The notes beneath the pieces were generated by a model that searched no databases, had not been told where the DNA came from, and saw nothing but the letters and a program-made list of their open reading frames with translations. Of a stretch of 64,000 nucleotides of DNA, positions 1 through 7,090 are shown piece after piece; positions within the stretch are counted from its first letter, which is position 1, and every line of letters begins with the position of its first letter. Both the position numbers and the translations under genes were made by a program. The stretch comes from Gallaecimonas xiamenensis 3-C-1 (GTDB taxonomy: Bacteria > Pseudomonadota > Gammaproteobacteria > Enterobacterales > Gallaecimonadaceae): assembly GCF_000299915.1 (NCBI RefSeq), contig NZ_AMRI01000004.1:124001-188000 (forward strand), read 5' to 3'.

Positions 1-708
1 GAGGTGGCGGGTCTTGATCAGGGCCTCTAGGCCGGCCCCGGTAAATTCACTGGTGATGGCCGAGGCCTTCTTGCTTTGGCGGCTGGTTTCGGGGTGGGCT
101 ATGACCTGGTCGCTCTTGTCCACCAGTACGGCGTAACCCTTGCCGGGTATCTTCAGGGCGTTGACGTGGGCTGTGAGCTGGTCCAGGGTCAGGTTGCCCC
201 CAACCACACCGGCGATGTCTCCGTCCCGCCAAACCGGCTCAGCCAGGGTCACCACATATTGATTGTTGGTGGCAGAAACAAAGGGCGCGGTCAGGAAGCT
301 GCCCCTGGCCTGCGTGGCCCCCTGGTACCAGCTGCGCTGGCGGGGGTCGTAACCGTCCTTGTTTTTGATGCTGGGATCGTTACGGATCATGTCGCCAGCC
401 GGGGTGCCCAGGTAGGTCAGGGAAAAACCCAAGCCATCTTTGGTCTGGTCCAGAAAAAGGTAGCTGGGCACCTCGGGGTGGTCGGCGATGGACTTGGCCA
501 GCTTGGTCATGGCCTGGCGCCTGTCCTGCATCCAGTCTCCCACGCTGCTGCTAAAGGCAGAGGCGAAAAGGCCCACTTCCTCTTCCAACATGCGGTTGAT
601 GTTCTGTTTCAGTGCCGACAGGCTCTGCCACAACACGGCGACGAAGAACAACAGGAAACAAAGACCGGTAACGGTCAGGATCTTGGAACGGAGTGACCAG
701 TGCTGCAT
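1..708 (-). CDS. Methyl-accepting chemotaxis protein, dCache sensor part (3' end outside window)
   Basis: The first 236 codons of a chemoreceptor are visible; the HAMP and signalling domains lie beyond the left edge. It starts at an ATG (MQHWSLRSK) followed by a membrane segment at about residues 10-30. A periplasmic double-Cache domain follows. It contains YDPRQRSWY at residues 120-128, matching the Tyr/Arg/Trp/Tyr cluster that contacts the ligand in amino-acid-sensing dCache receptors such as PctA. The following GVVGGN (residues 167-172) has Asn where these receptors normally have a ligand-binding Asp. Known role of the family: periplasmic ligand binding controls CheA activity at the inner membrane. 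The gene is transcribed divergently from the MgtC-like gene. Family assignment is firm; the ligand is unknown. Confidence 0.85.
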   Translation of the reverse strand, partial: MQHWSLRSKILTVTGLCFLLFFVAVLWQSLSALKQNINRMLEEEVGLFASAFSSSVGDWMQDRRQAMTKLAKSIADHPEVPSYLFLDQTKDGLGFSLTYLGTPAGDMIRNDPSIKNKDGYDPRQRSWYQGATQARGSFLTAPFVSATNNQYVVTLAEPVWRDGDIAGVVGGNLTLDQLTAHVNALKIPGKGYAVLVDKSDQVIAHPETSRQSKKASAITSEFTGAGLEALIKTRHL

Positions 709-809
709 GGGGGCGCCTTAAGGAAGTATGCTCTTTCTCCTATCGGCGAAGTGCTGGTGTTTCTTTAAGCATCGGTCATGAAAAAAGCCACCTTGGCCCC
801 CGCGCATTT

Positions 810-829
810 TTGTAGGGCTGACCCTACAA
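810..829. promoter_or_regulatory. Perfect inverted repeat between divergent MCP and mgtC-like genes
   Basis: TTGTAGGG, a CTGA spacer and CCCTACAA form a perfect dyad with 8-bp arms. It ends 32 bp before the mgtC-like start. Each arm contains a -10-like TACAAT (plus strand) or TACAAA (minus strand), so a protein bound here could cover both divergent promoters. There is no U-run, which argues against a terminator. The cognate regulator is unknown. Confidence 0.45.
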
Positions 830-861
830 TAGCCCCTTGTTTTCATTGCCGGTAAGCAAGC

Positions 862-1362
862 ATGTGGCAGGAGCTGGTGGACATAGCCCCTTTTCGTTGG
901 AGCGACATCCTGATGGCCGTGGTGTGCGGCGCCATCGTCGGCCTGGAACGGCAGTTGCGGGGTAAGCCCGTAGGCATTCGCACCTCTGCCCTGGTGGTGC
1001 TGGGCACCTACTTTTTCGTGGCCTCGGCCCTGTCGGTGACCACCGAAAACTCTGATCCCTCCCGGATCATCGGCCAGGTGGTGACCGGGGTCGGTTTTTT
1101 GGGGGCCGGGGTGATGATGTCCCGGGATGGGGTCGTTATCGGGGTGACCTCGGCGGCGGCCATCTGGGCCTTGGCCAGCATTGGGGTGGTGATCTCCTTA
1201 CACCATGACTACACGGCCTTGAAGCTGAGCCTGGTGGTGGTGGCGGTATTGACCGGTGTCGACATGCTCGAGGCCAGTTTTCAGTCCCTGCGCCGAGGCG
1301 TGCACCAGCGCTACCAAAGCTGGCGCCAGCGCCTGCCCAAAGAGCCCTGGGAGGGCCAATGA
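862..1362 (+). CDS. MgtC/SapB family membrane protein
   Basis: This 166-residue protein has the MgtC N-terminal signature: an early membrane segment, then GLERQLRGKPVGIRT at about residues 27-41, and a second conserved block VTGVGFLGAGVM at about 75-86. About four membrane segments are visible before a basic C-terminal tail at residues 140-166. It lacks the long C-terminal cytoplasmic domain of Salmonella MgtC, so it is the short SapB/YhiD-like form. MgtC relatives modulate magnesium stress or F-type ATPase; the exact role of short forms is uncertain. Its stop overlaps the next gene by ATGA, indicating translational coupling. Confidence 0.85.
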   Translation: MWQELVDIAPFRWSDILMAVVCGAIVGLERQLRGKPVGIRTSALVVLGTYFFVASALSVTTENSDPSRIIGQVVTGVGFLGAGVMMSRDGVVIGVTSAAAIWALASIGVVISLHHDYTALKLSLVVVAVLTGVDMLEASFQSLRRGVHQRYQSWRQRLPKEPWEGQ

Positions 1363-2189
1363 TCCTGGTTACCGGCGCCAATGGCCGTCTCGGTAAGGCG
1401 CTGGTAACCCAAGCCAGGGCCCAGGGGCTGCCGGTTGTGGGGCTGGATCTGGCGCCAAGCGATTATGCCAGGCCCTGCGATCTGCGCCGCGACGCTCTGG
1501 AGCCGTTAATGGCAGGGGTGAGCGCCGTTATCCACTGCGCCGCCCTCCATGGCCGCCACCTGGACCTGGGCTTTAGCCGCCAGGCCTTTGTGGACACCAA
1601 CATCGGTGCCACCTTGCGGCTCTTGGAAGCGGCCAAAAACCAGGGGGTGGGGCGCTTTATCTATACCAGCACCACCTCCTTGTACGGCAGCGCCATGGAA
1701 GATGATCGCCAGGCGGTGTGGGTAGATGAGCAATTGCCGGTGGCGCCCCGGGATATCTACGACATCACCAAGCAGGCGGCCGAAGCCCTGTGCCGGGATT
1801 TTTTCGAAAAGGACTTTGTCACGGCGGCGCTGCGAGTGTCGCGCTTTATGGACGAACCGGCCAATGCCATCGCCAATTACCGGTTGTACCGGGGCCTTGA
1901 CGAGCGGGACGGGGCCCGGGCCCACCTCAAGGCCCTGACTGCGCCGCTGGCGCGCTTCGAGATCTTTAACGTCTCCAACCAGTCTCCCTTTACCCGCGCC
2001 GATTGCCAGGCACTTAAAGAAGATGCCGCCGCCGTTATCCGCCGCTGCTACCCCCAGGCGGAGCTGGTCTACCGGCAAAAGGGCTGGCAGCTGCCGGCCA
2101 GTATCGACCGGGTCTACGACATCACCAAGGCCAGGCAAATGCTGGGCTATGAGCCGCAATTTAACTTCGAAACCTTGCTAAGTCACTGA
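1359..2189 (+). CDS. NAD(P)-dependent epimerase/dehydratase (extended SDR)
   Basis: This 276-residue protein begins directly with a Rossmann strand and the nucleotide-binding GANGRLG at residues 6-12. The active-site Ser/Thr region TSTTSLYG at about residues 103-110 and the YDITK catalytic Tyr-Lys pair at about 132-136 are both present. The family interconverts or dehydrates nucleotide sugars or reduces small carbonyls; the substrate cannot be read from the sequence, and no sugar-nucleotide genes lie nearby. The ATG overlaps the mgtC-like stop (ATGA), so the two genes form an operon. It is probably soluble, as no signal or membrane segment is seen. Confidence 0.85.
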   Translation: MILVTGANGRLGKALVTQARAQGLPVVGLDLAPSDYARPCDLRRDALEPLMAGVSAVIHCAALHGRHLDLGFSRQAFVDTNIGATLRLLEAAKNQGVGRFIYTSTTSLYGSAMEDDRQAVWVDEQLPVAPRDIYDITKQAAEALCRDFFEKDFVTAALRVSRFMDEPANAIANYRLYRGLDERDGARAHLKALTAPLARFEIFNVSNQSPFTRADCQALKEDAAAVIRRCYPQAELVYRQKGWQLPASIDRVYDITKARQMLGYEPQFNFETLLSH

Positions 2190-2262
2190 CCGCCAAGGGC
2201 CCGATTTTCGCGGCCTGGACGGCGCCTATACTGAATGCTGGGCGTTGACGAAGGAGGTTGTT

Positions 2263-2748
2263 ATGAGCATGTCAGAGTCCTTGCGTAACTACCTCGCTGT
2301 GCGGAACGTGCGTGCCGAACACATTCACCATCCCTACAGTGAAGGGGCGCTGCAAAGCGCCATTGCCAGCCAGGTACCCCTTAAGTACATGGCCAAGGCA
2401 GTGGTACTGGAAGACCACGAAGGCCGCCATATCATGGCGGTGGTACCGGCCAGCCACAAGCTGAGCCTGTCACGAGTCCGAATGCTCCTTGACCGCGATT
2501 GCCGGCTGCTTTCCGAACGGGAACTGGCCGATCGCTTCCGCGACTGTGAACTGGGCGCCATTCCCGCCATCGGCGAAGCCTTCGCCATGGAAACCCTGGT
2601 GGATGAATCCCTGTGGTGGCGAGACGATGTCTTTATGGAAAGTGGCGATCACAAGGATTTGTTGCATATCAAGGGTGAACACTTCAGAGCCTTGCTCCCC
2701 CATGCCAAGCAGGGGGCCATCGCCTTTGAAGATCAGACCTGGCATTGA
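2263..2748 (+). CDS. YbaK/EbsC-type aminoacyl-tRNA deacylase domain protein
   Basis: This 161-residue single-domain protein has features of the YbaK/ProX editing family: AKAVVLED at about residues 45-52, a central LGAIPAIG block at about 101-108, and MESGDHKDLLHIKG near 124-137. Family members hydrolyse mischarged aminoacyl-tRNAs in trans. The start is set by AAGGAGG (2251-2257) six bases before this ATG; an upstream in-frame TTG would place the Shine-Dalgarno inside the coding region. A bidirectional terminator follows immediately. Which aminoacyl-tRNA it edits is not predictable here. Confidence 0.8.
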   Translation: MSMSESLRNYLAVRNVRAEHIHHPYSEGALQSAIASQVPLKYMAKAVVLEDHEGRHIMAVVPASHKLSLSRVRMLLDRDCRLLSERELADRFRDCELGAIPAIGEAFAMETLVDESLWWRDDVFMESGDHKDLLHIKGEHFRALLPHAKQGAIAFEDQTWH

Positions 2749-2774
2749 AAAAGGGCCGCTTAGCGGCCCTTTTT
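2748..2774. terminator. Bidirectional rho-independent terminator
   Basis: AAAAAGGGCCGC, loop TTA and GCGGCCCTTTTT form a perfect stem with A- and T-runs on both sides. It sits between the convergent YbaK-like and efpL genes and can serve both. Confidence 0.9.
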
Positions 2775-2775
2775 G

Positions 2776-3345
2776 TCAGTCGGCGCGGCCCATAAAACGC
2801 CGCTCGCCGGTGTGGATCTTCACCTTGTCGCCAATCTTGATGTACTCCGGCACCTGGATGCTCAGGCCAGTGGCAAAACTGGCCGGCTTGGTGCGGGCCG
2901 TGGCCGAGGCGCCCTTGAGTTCGGGGGCGGTGTCGGTGACCACCATTTCCACCGTTTGCGGCAGTTCCAGGCCTACCACCTGGCCGTCCACCAGCAACAG
3001 CATGATGCCCTGGGTGTTTTCGTCCAGGTACAGCAGTTCGTCTACCAGATCGGCTGACTTGATGGGGTATTGGGTGTAATCGGCTTGGTCCATGAAGATG
3101 TGTTCGTCACCGTCCACATAGGACAGCACCACGTTGCTGCGCTGCATCTCTACTGTGGTGAGCAGATCGTCGCCTTTGAACCTTTCCTCTACCTTCAGGC
3201 CGGTGCGCAGGTCGGAAAAGCGCATCTTATAGAGGGTGGCGGCACCACGGGCGCTGGGGTTTTGCACCTCGATGTCCCGGACGATGAGCAGTTTGCCGCC
3301 CAGTTCCACTACCAGGCCTTTTTTGATTTCGTTTGCCCTTGGCAT
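2776..3345 (-). CDS. efpL: Elongation factor P-like protein EfpL (YeiP)
   Basis: This 189-residue protein matches the YeiP/EfpL subgroup of [13 protein letters not shown] at the start, [12 protein letters not shown] with Arg33 at the loop tip, [16 protein letters not shown], and the closing RRFMGRAD. EfpL binds stalled ribosomes between the P and E sites and relieves arrest at proline-containing and other slow motifs. It uses an unmodified Arg at the tip instead of the modified Lys of canonical EF-P, and that Arg is present here. AAGGAG lies seven bases upstream of the ATG. It is a soluble cytoplasmic protein, convergent with the YbaK-like gene. Confidence 0.95.
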   Translation of the reverse strand: MPRANEIKKGLVVELGGKLLIVRDIEVQNPSARGAATLYKMRFSDLRTGLKVEERFKGDDLLTTVEMQRSNVVLSYVDGDEHIFMDQADYTQYPIKSADLVDELLYLDENTQGIMLLLVDGQVVGLELPQTVEMVVTDTAPELKGASATARTKPASFATGLSIQVPEYIKIGDKVKIHTGERRFMGRAD

Positions 3346-3403
3346 TAGCCATCTCCTTGACGTTGACGGCGCATCTTATGCCGGGCGCCGCCGTTTCGCC
3401 AGC

Positions 3404-3898
3404 TTAGCCTTTGCGTTTGAGCCAGATATAAATCAAGGGGCCAAAGCCCAGCAGGGCGGAGAACAACAGGAACACCCCTTCGAGGATCACCGGCAGCCAA
3501 AAGGCGTTGAAATCGGCCAGGCGGGCCTGTTGAGGTTTGTCGGGCAGGTAATAGAGCCAGAGCCTTTCCCCGACTTGGGGTGGGGTGGCAAAGGGGTTGT
3601 ACTCGGTCAGGTCACTTTGGGAAATAAATTCGTGCCAATGGCCTTTCTTGTCGTTGTAGTAGATGGCCAGCTGCAGCTTTTCCTTCATGCCAAAGCGCTG
3701 GGGCAGGTGCTTGACCAAGTGTTGGCGCACCACGCCACGGGTCTTCTGGGCATTATCTAGCCAACTGACGCGGTCCTGGACGGACAGGCTGAATTTTACG
3801 GCCATCAGCAGCGCGATAATCGCGAAGATCACGAAGGGTACCAGCAGCAAGTGCGGCAACCAGCGATTATCGTTGTTAGGTGGAACGTCTGTCTGCAT
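3404..3898 (-). CDS. DUF3592-like membrane protein
   Basis: This 164-residue protein has two membrane segments, at about residues 14-36 and 135-158. They bracket an extracytoplasmic domain with the pattern TRGVV...YNDKKGHWHEF...NPFATPPQVGERLWLYY that is typical of DUF3592 proteins. No catalytic motif is visible and the function of the family is unknown. It lies upstream of efpL on the same strand with a 58-bp gap, so co-transcription is possible, although efpL has its own strong ribosome-binding site. Confidence 0.65.
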   Translation of the reverse strand: MQTDVPPNNDNRWLPHLLLVPFVIFAIIALLMAVKFSLSVQDRVSWLDNAQKTRGVVRQHLVKHLPQRFGMKEKLQLAIYYNDKKGHWHEFISQSDLTEYNPFATPPQVGERLWLYYLPDKPQQARLADFNAFWLPVILEGVFLLFSALLGFGPLIYIWLKRKG

Positions 3899-4016
3899 TG
3901 AGACCGGGCACTAAAGACAATTAGGCAAGAGTAAAGCACATTTCCGGGGTAAGTTCACGCCCGGATTTGGTCTACATTTACATAACAAAGTGATTGATCT
4001 CACAGGAATTTACCCG

Positions 4017-4853
4017 ATGAAGGGAGCCTTCTGGTTACTGCTGGTGCTGCTTTGCCCATCCCTGGCTTTGGCCTGTGATGGACAGCTGTGCATGAGTATG
4101 CAGGAGCGGCAGAACAAGGTGGTGTTGGTGGCCCAGAACAGCGGTACCGCCCCTGTCACCGTCAAGGTCGAGGCTCAGTTCAGCGGCCTCAAGGCCGAAC
4201 CTGCCATCCCGTTGCTGGCCCAGCTTGGCCCAAGGGAGAGCCGGGCGGTGGCGATCTTCACCAAGCTTGGGCCCTGGAAACTGCGCTATTGGTACAACTG
4301 GGCCAGAGGCAGCGCCAGCGCCGTCCACGACGACAGCGTGCTCTACCGCTTGCCTTGGCTTAAAGGCCGCTTCCGGGTGCTGCAGGGCTGGGGCGGGCGT
4401 TTTTCCCACCAGGAACTCCATAGCCTTTATGCCCTGGATATCGCCATGCCGGAGGGCACCCCCATAGTGGCGGCCCGGGCCGGGCGGGTGGTGGCGATGC
4501 GGATGGACTCCACCCGGGGCTGCGACAGCCGCCGCTGTATCCAGGACGCCAACTATCTGGTGCTGGAGCAGGAAGACGGTACTTTGGCCGAGTACTTTCA
4601 TTTGCAAGCCAACAGCGCCAGGGTGGCCCTTGAGCAATGGGTGCTGGCAGGGCAGGTAATTGGGGCGGCGGGCAATACCGGCTTTTCCACCGAACCGCAC
4701 CTGCACTTTGTGGTCAAGACCGCCAATCAGGACGGTGAGCCCCAGTCCCTGCCTGTCAACTTCGATACCAAAGAAGAGGGCCCAAGACGGGGCCTGATGG
4801 CAGGACACCTTTACCAGGCCCCGGCCCAGACCCAACTGGCCCGTCAGCCTTAG
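4017..4853 (+). CDS. Secreted M23 family metallopeptidase (LytM-type)
   Basis: This 278-residue protein has a signal peptide ending in ALA|CD near residue 19. A beta-rich N-terminal region is followed by an M23 zinc endopeptidase domain from about 115 to 245. The metal and catalytic residues are intact: His135 and Asp141 in HSLYALD, His195 in YFHLQ, and HLH at 228-230. The family cleaves peptide crosslinks in peptidoglycan, here in the periplasm. Cys20 and Cys25 may form a disulfide; the -3 to -1 residues (ALA) suit signal peptidase I better than a lipobox. The ATG was chosen over an in-frame GTG at 3990 because it begins the signal peptide. The gene is convergent with sbcB with a 4-bp stop-codon overlap. 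Confidence 0.85.
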   Translation: MKGAFWLLLVLLCPSLALACDGQLCMSMQERQNKVVLVAQNSGTAPVTVKVEAQFSGLKAEPAIPLLAQLGPRESRAVAIFTKLGPWKLRYWYNWARGSASAVHDDSVLYRLPWLKGRFRVLQGWGGRFSHQELHSLYALDIAMPEGTPIVAARAGRVVAMRMDSTRGCDSRRCIQDANYLVLEQEDGTLAEYFHLQANSARVALEQWVLAGQVIGAAGNTGFSTEPHLHFVVKTANQDGEPQSLPVNFDTKEEGPRRGLMAGHLYQAPAQTQLARQP

Positions 4854-6265
4854 AGGTTTTGGGCGTAGAGGTAAAGCTGCTTGAGGATAGCCATGGCTTT
4901 TTCGTCATCGGCCCTTTCCTCGGCCAAGACTTCCAGTTCCAGCATGAAATCCTGCATACCAAAGCCCCGGCTGCCCTGTACCAGCACTTCTTCCCGGTAC
5001 TGGCGCCAGCGCAGCTGCTCTTTTTCGGTGAGGGTCTGGGCAAAGTAGCGGGCGCGATAACGAAACAGCAGGGTGTTAAGGCGGGGGTCTTTGAAGTGGA
5101 TCTGGGTCAGGCGGTTAGGGTCCTGGTTGGCCCGCACCAGGGCCATGCTGGCCTTGTCGGCATCGCTGATAAAGCCGCCATAAAGGGCTTCTTCGGCGTC
5201 CTGTTCGGCAAAGTCACCGCTGTCGCTAAACAGTTCCACCAGCTTGTCGCGCAGCTCTGGGTGGGCTTTGAGGGTGTCGAGGTTTTGGCGGCAGCGGTTG
5301 CGGTCTATACCCAGCTCGTCGGCCCGCTCCGGGCCCAGGGTCTTGGCCGGGGCCAGAATGGGACACTTGTTGAGGTGAACCAGCTTGACCGGCAGCCGCG
5401 ATTGGCCTTCTTCCAGATCGGCGCTGCGGGTGTAGAGCCGCTGGCGCAGGGCCTGGCCGTCCAAATCTAAAAGCGGCGCCAGATCGCCGTTGAGATCCAC
5501 GACGATCACCGCATTTTTGTTGACCGGGTGCCAGGCCAGGGGCACCACGTAGGTACTGCAGCCTTGCAGGCCCGGGAAGCGGCTGGAGGTATGTACCAGG
5601 GGTTGCAGGTTAATGACGTCGATAAGGGCCGTTACCGCCTGCTTGCGGCGCAGCTTGAAAAAATAGTCATAGAGCTTGGGCTGGCGGTCGCGGATCAGCT
5701 TGGCAAGGCCAATGGTGGCCTCCACGTCCGACAGGGCGTCGTGGGCGCGGGCATGGACCAGGGCATTGGCCTTGGACAGCTCTTCGAGCTTGAAGCAAGG
5801 GCTGCCATCTTCGTAATAGGGCCATTCGATACCCTCGGGGCGCAGGGCATAGGTGGCCCGCACCATGTCTATCAAGTCCCAGCGGCTGTTACCGTTTTGC
5901 CACTCCCGCTCATAGGGGTCGTAGAAATTGCGATACAGGGTAAAACGGGTGACCTCGTCATCGAACCTCAGGGTGTTGTAACCCAGGCTGCAAGTCTGGG
6001 GCTGACTCATCTCCTGGTGGATAAGGCGAATGAATTCGGGCTCCGCCACGCCTTTGGCCATGGCCTGCTGGGGGGTGATGCCGGTGATAAGGCAGGCCAT
6101 GGGGTGGGGCAGGTAGTCGTCTGTGGGCTGACTGAACCAGACCTTGGGGCTGTCGATGGGGTTGAGCTGTTCGTCGGTACGGATGGCGGCGAACTGGCAG
6201 GGCCTGTCCTTTTTAGGATCGGTGCCGAATGTCTCAAAATCGTGAAAAAGCAGGCTGGCAGTCAT
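4850..6265 (-). CDS. sbcB: Exodeoxyribonuclease I
   Basis: This 471-residue protein aligns by eye along its whole length with E. coli exonuclease I: FHDFETFGTDP near the start (catalytic Asp9 and Glu11 of the DEDD set), DDYLPHPMACLITGITPQ, NSRWDLIDMVRATYALRPEGI, HARAHDALSDVEATI with the distal His/Asp, and LAWHPVNKNAVIVVDL in the SH3-like part. The enzyme degrades single-stranded DNA 3' to 5' in recombination and mismatch repair and interacts with SSB. The ATG giving MTASLLFHDFE was chosen because it matches the family N-terminus; a TTG seven codons upstream is possible. Confidence 0.96.
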   Translation of the reverse strand: MTASLLFHDFETFGTDPKKDRPCQFAAIRTDEQLNPIDSPKVWFSQPTDDYLPHPMACLITGITPQQAMAKGVAEPEFIRLIHQEMSQPQTCSLGYNTLRFDDEVTRFTLYRNFYDPYEREWQNGNSRWDLIDMVRATYALRPEGIEWPYYEDGSPCFKLEELSKANALVHARAHDALSDVEATIGLAKLIRDRQPKLYDYFFKLRRKQAVTALIDVINLQPLVHTSSRFPGLQGCSTYVVPLAWHPVNKNAVIVVDLNGDLAPLLDLDGQALRQRLYTRSADLEEGQSRLPVKLVHLNKCPILAPAKTLGPERADELGIDRNRCRQNLDTLKAHPELRDKLVELFSDSGDFAEQDAEEALYGGFISDADKASMALVRANQDPNRLTQIHFKDPRLNTLLFRYRARYFAQTLTEKEQLRWRQYREEVLVQGSRGFGMQDFMLELEVLAEERADDEKAMAILKQLYLYAQNL

Positions 6266-6582
6266 GAAGCGGGTCTGTGGGAGCAAAACCCCAGTCTAAA
6301 CTAAAGGCGGCTTCGGACCCAAACAGGGTGCTGGGAAGAGGCAAAAAAAAAGGCCGCAGAGGTGGGAAAAGCGGCCTGAATAAGAGGGGTCTCGACAGGG
6401 TCGATTACCTTGCTTGCGAATTTAATTTTACTCAGTGAAAGACCGATGAGAAGTGTGATGAGCGGCACCGTTTAACCAAGATTCAGTATTAGCGGAAGGG
6501 CAACTGTAAAGAATTTGAACTATATTTGCCTAGATTAGGTTACAGGTTTGAATTTGCTGCTTCGTAATCAAGGGATTGCCAT
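6266..6582. other. 317-bp intergenic region with a minus-strand terminator and no clear gene
   Basis: No protein gene is credible here. The region holds a minus-strand intrinsic terminator (6343-6377) preceded by AT-rich sequence that could encode a small RNA (listed separately), and an AT-rich plus-strand stretch (about 6500-6560) that presumably contains the promoter of the following gene. No convincing sigma70 hexamer pair was found for that gene. Confidence 0.5.
6343..6480 (-). ncRNA. Candidate intergenic small RNA
   Basis: A strong intrinsic terminator (stem AGGCCGC/GCGGCCT at 6351-6357 and 6371-6377, then eight or more U on the minus strand) has no minus-strand protein gene before it: the next gene upstream on that strand starts at 11869 and ends at 7091 with its own terminator. 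The transcript would expose C/U-rich segments that can pair with Shine-Dalgarno sequences: GACCCCTCTT (complement of 6382-6391) and TTTTCCCACCTCT in the terminator loop (6358-6370). The 5' end is not defined; a weak TTTACA-like -35 lies near 6505-6510. I do not recognise a named family. Confidence 0.35.
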
Positions 6583-7017
6583 ATGGACTTGCGCTTGACC
6601 GTTGCCGCCGCCGTGACCCTGGCCCATGGGGCCTTTGTCGCCGTAGTGCTGGAGCATTATTACAGTAACAGGGAAGGATATGAGTTGATCAACTGGCGGG
6701 ACCTGGCGTCCCGGCAGTGTGAAACCCAGATCCACCATAAGATTGAAGACGCCTTTACCCGCTCTTTGTCGGTGTGGACCACCACAGTGCTGGAGCCTGA
6801 CGAGCGTCGCTTTGTTATCGCCGGTACCTTGTCGGCCGAGAACTACCTGGGTGAGTGGCAGGATGCCGCTTATCGCTGTGAGCTTGAGCTGTCGTACCGG
6901 TTGATAAACCCGTTCGACAAGAGTGCCTGGCTTGCCAAAGCAGTGGAAACCAACAAGGAGCTGGGCGCCTTGCGCCTGACCCGGGTGGAGATCGTTCCCA
7001 AGCCCATGGCGTATTGA
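6583..7017 (+). CDS. Hypothetical protein with N-terminal membrane or signal segment
   Basis: This 144-residue protein is unrecognised. A hydrophobic segment at about residues 5-24, after only two charged residues, is a weak signal peptide or an anchor. The rest is a soluble alpha/beta domain containing WRDLASRQCETQIHHKIEDAF and a second Cys in YRCELELSYRLINPFDK; the two cysteines could form a disulfide if exported. The open frame is bounded by an ATG after AAGGGA and by a strong terminator, and its codon use resembles its neighbours. No function is proposed. Confidence 0.6.
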   Translation: MDLRLTVAAAVTLAHGAFVAVVLEHYYSNREGYELINWRDLASRQCETQIHHKIEDAFTRSLSVWTTTVLEPDERRFVIAGTLSAENYLGEWQDAAYRCELELSYRLINPFDKSAWLAKAVETNKELGALRLTRVEIVPKPMAY

Positions 7018-7046
7018 GCACCAACCCTTGCTTGCAACTAAAAATA

Positions 7047-7073
7047 AAGGCCGCCCAAGAGCGGCCTTTTCTT
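7047..7073. terminator. Rho-independent terminator, probably bidirectional
   Basis: AAGGCCGC, loop CCAAGA and GCGGCCTT are followed by TTCTTTTT on the plus strand. A-rich sequence before the stem may also serve the convergent S8 protease gene. Confidence 0.85.
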
Positions 7074-7090
7074 TTTGCCTAAAGGCTGGT

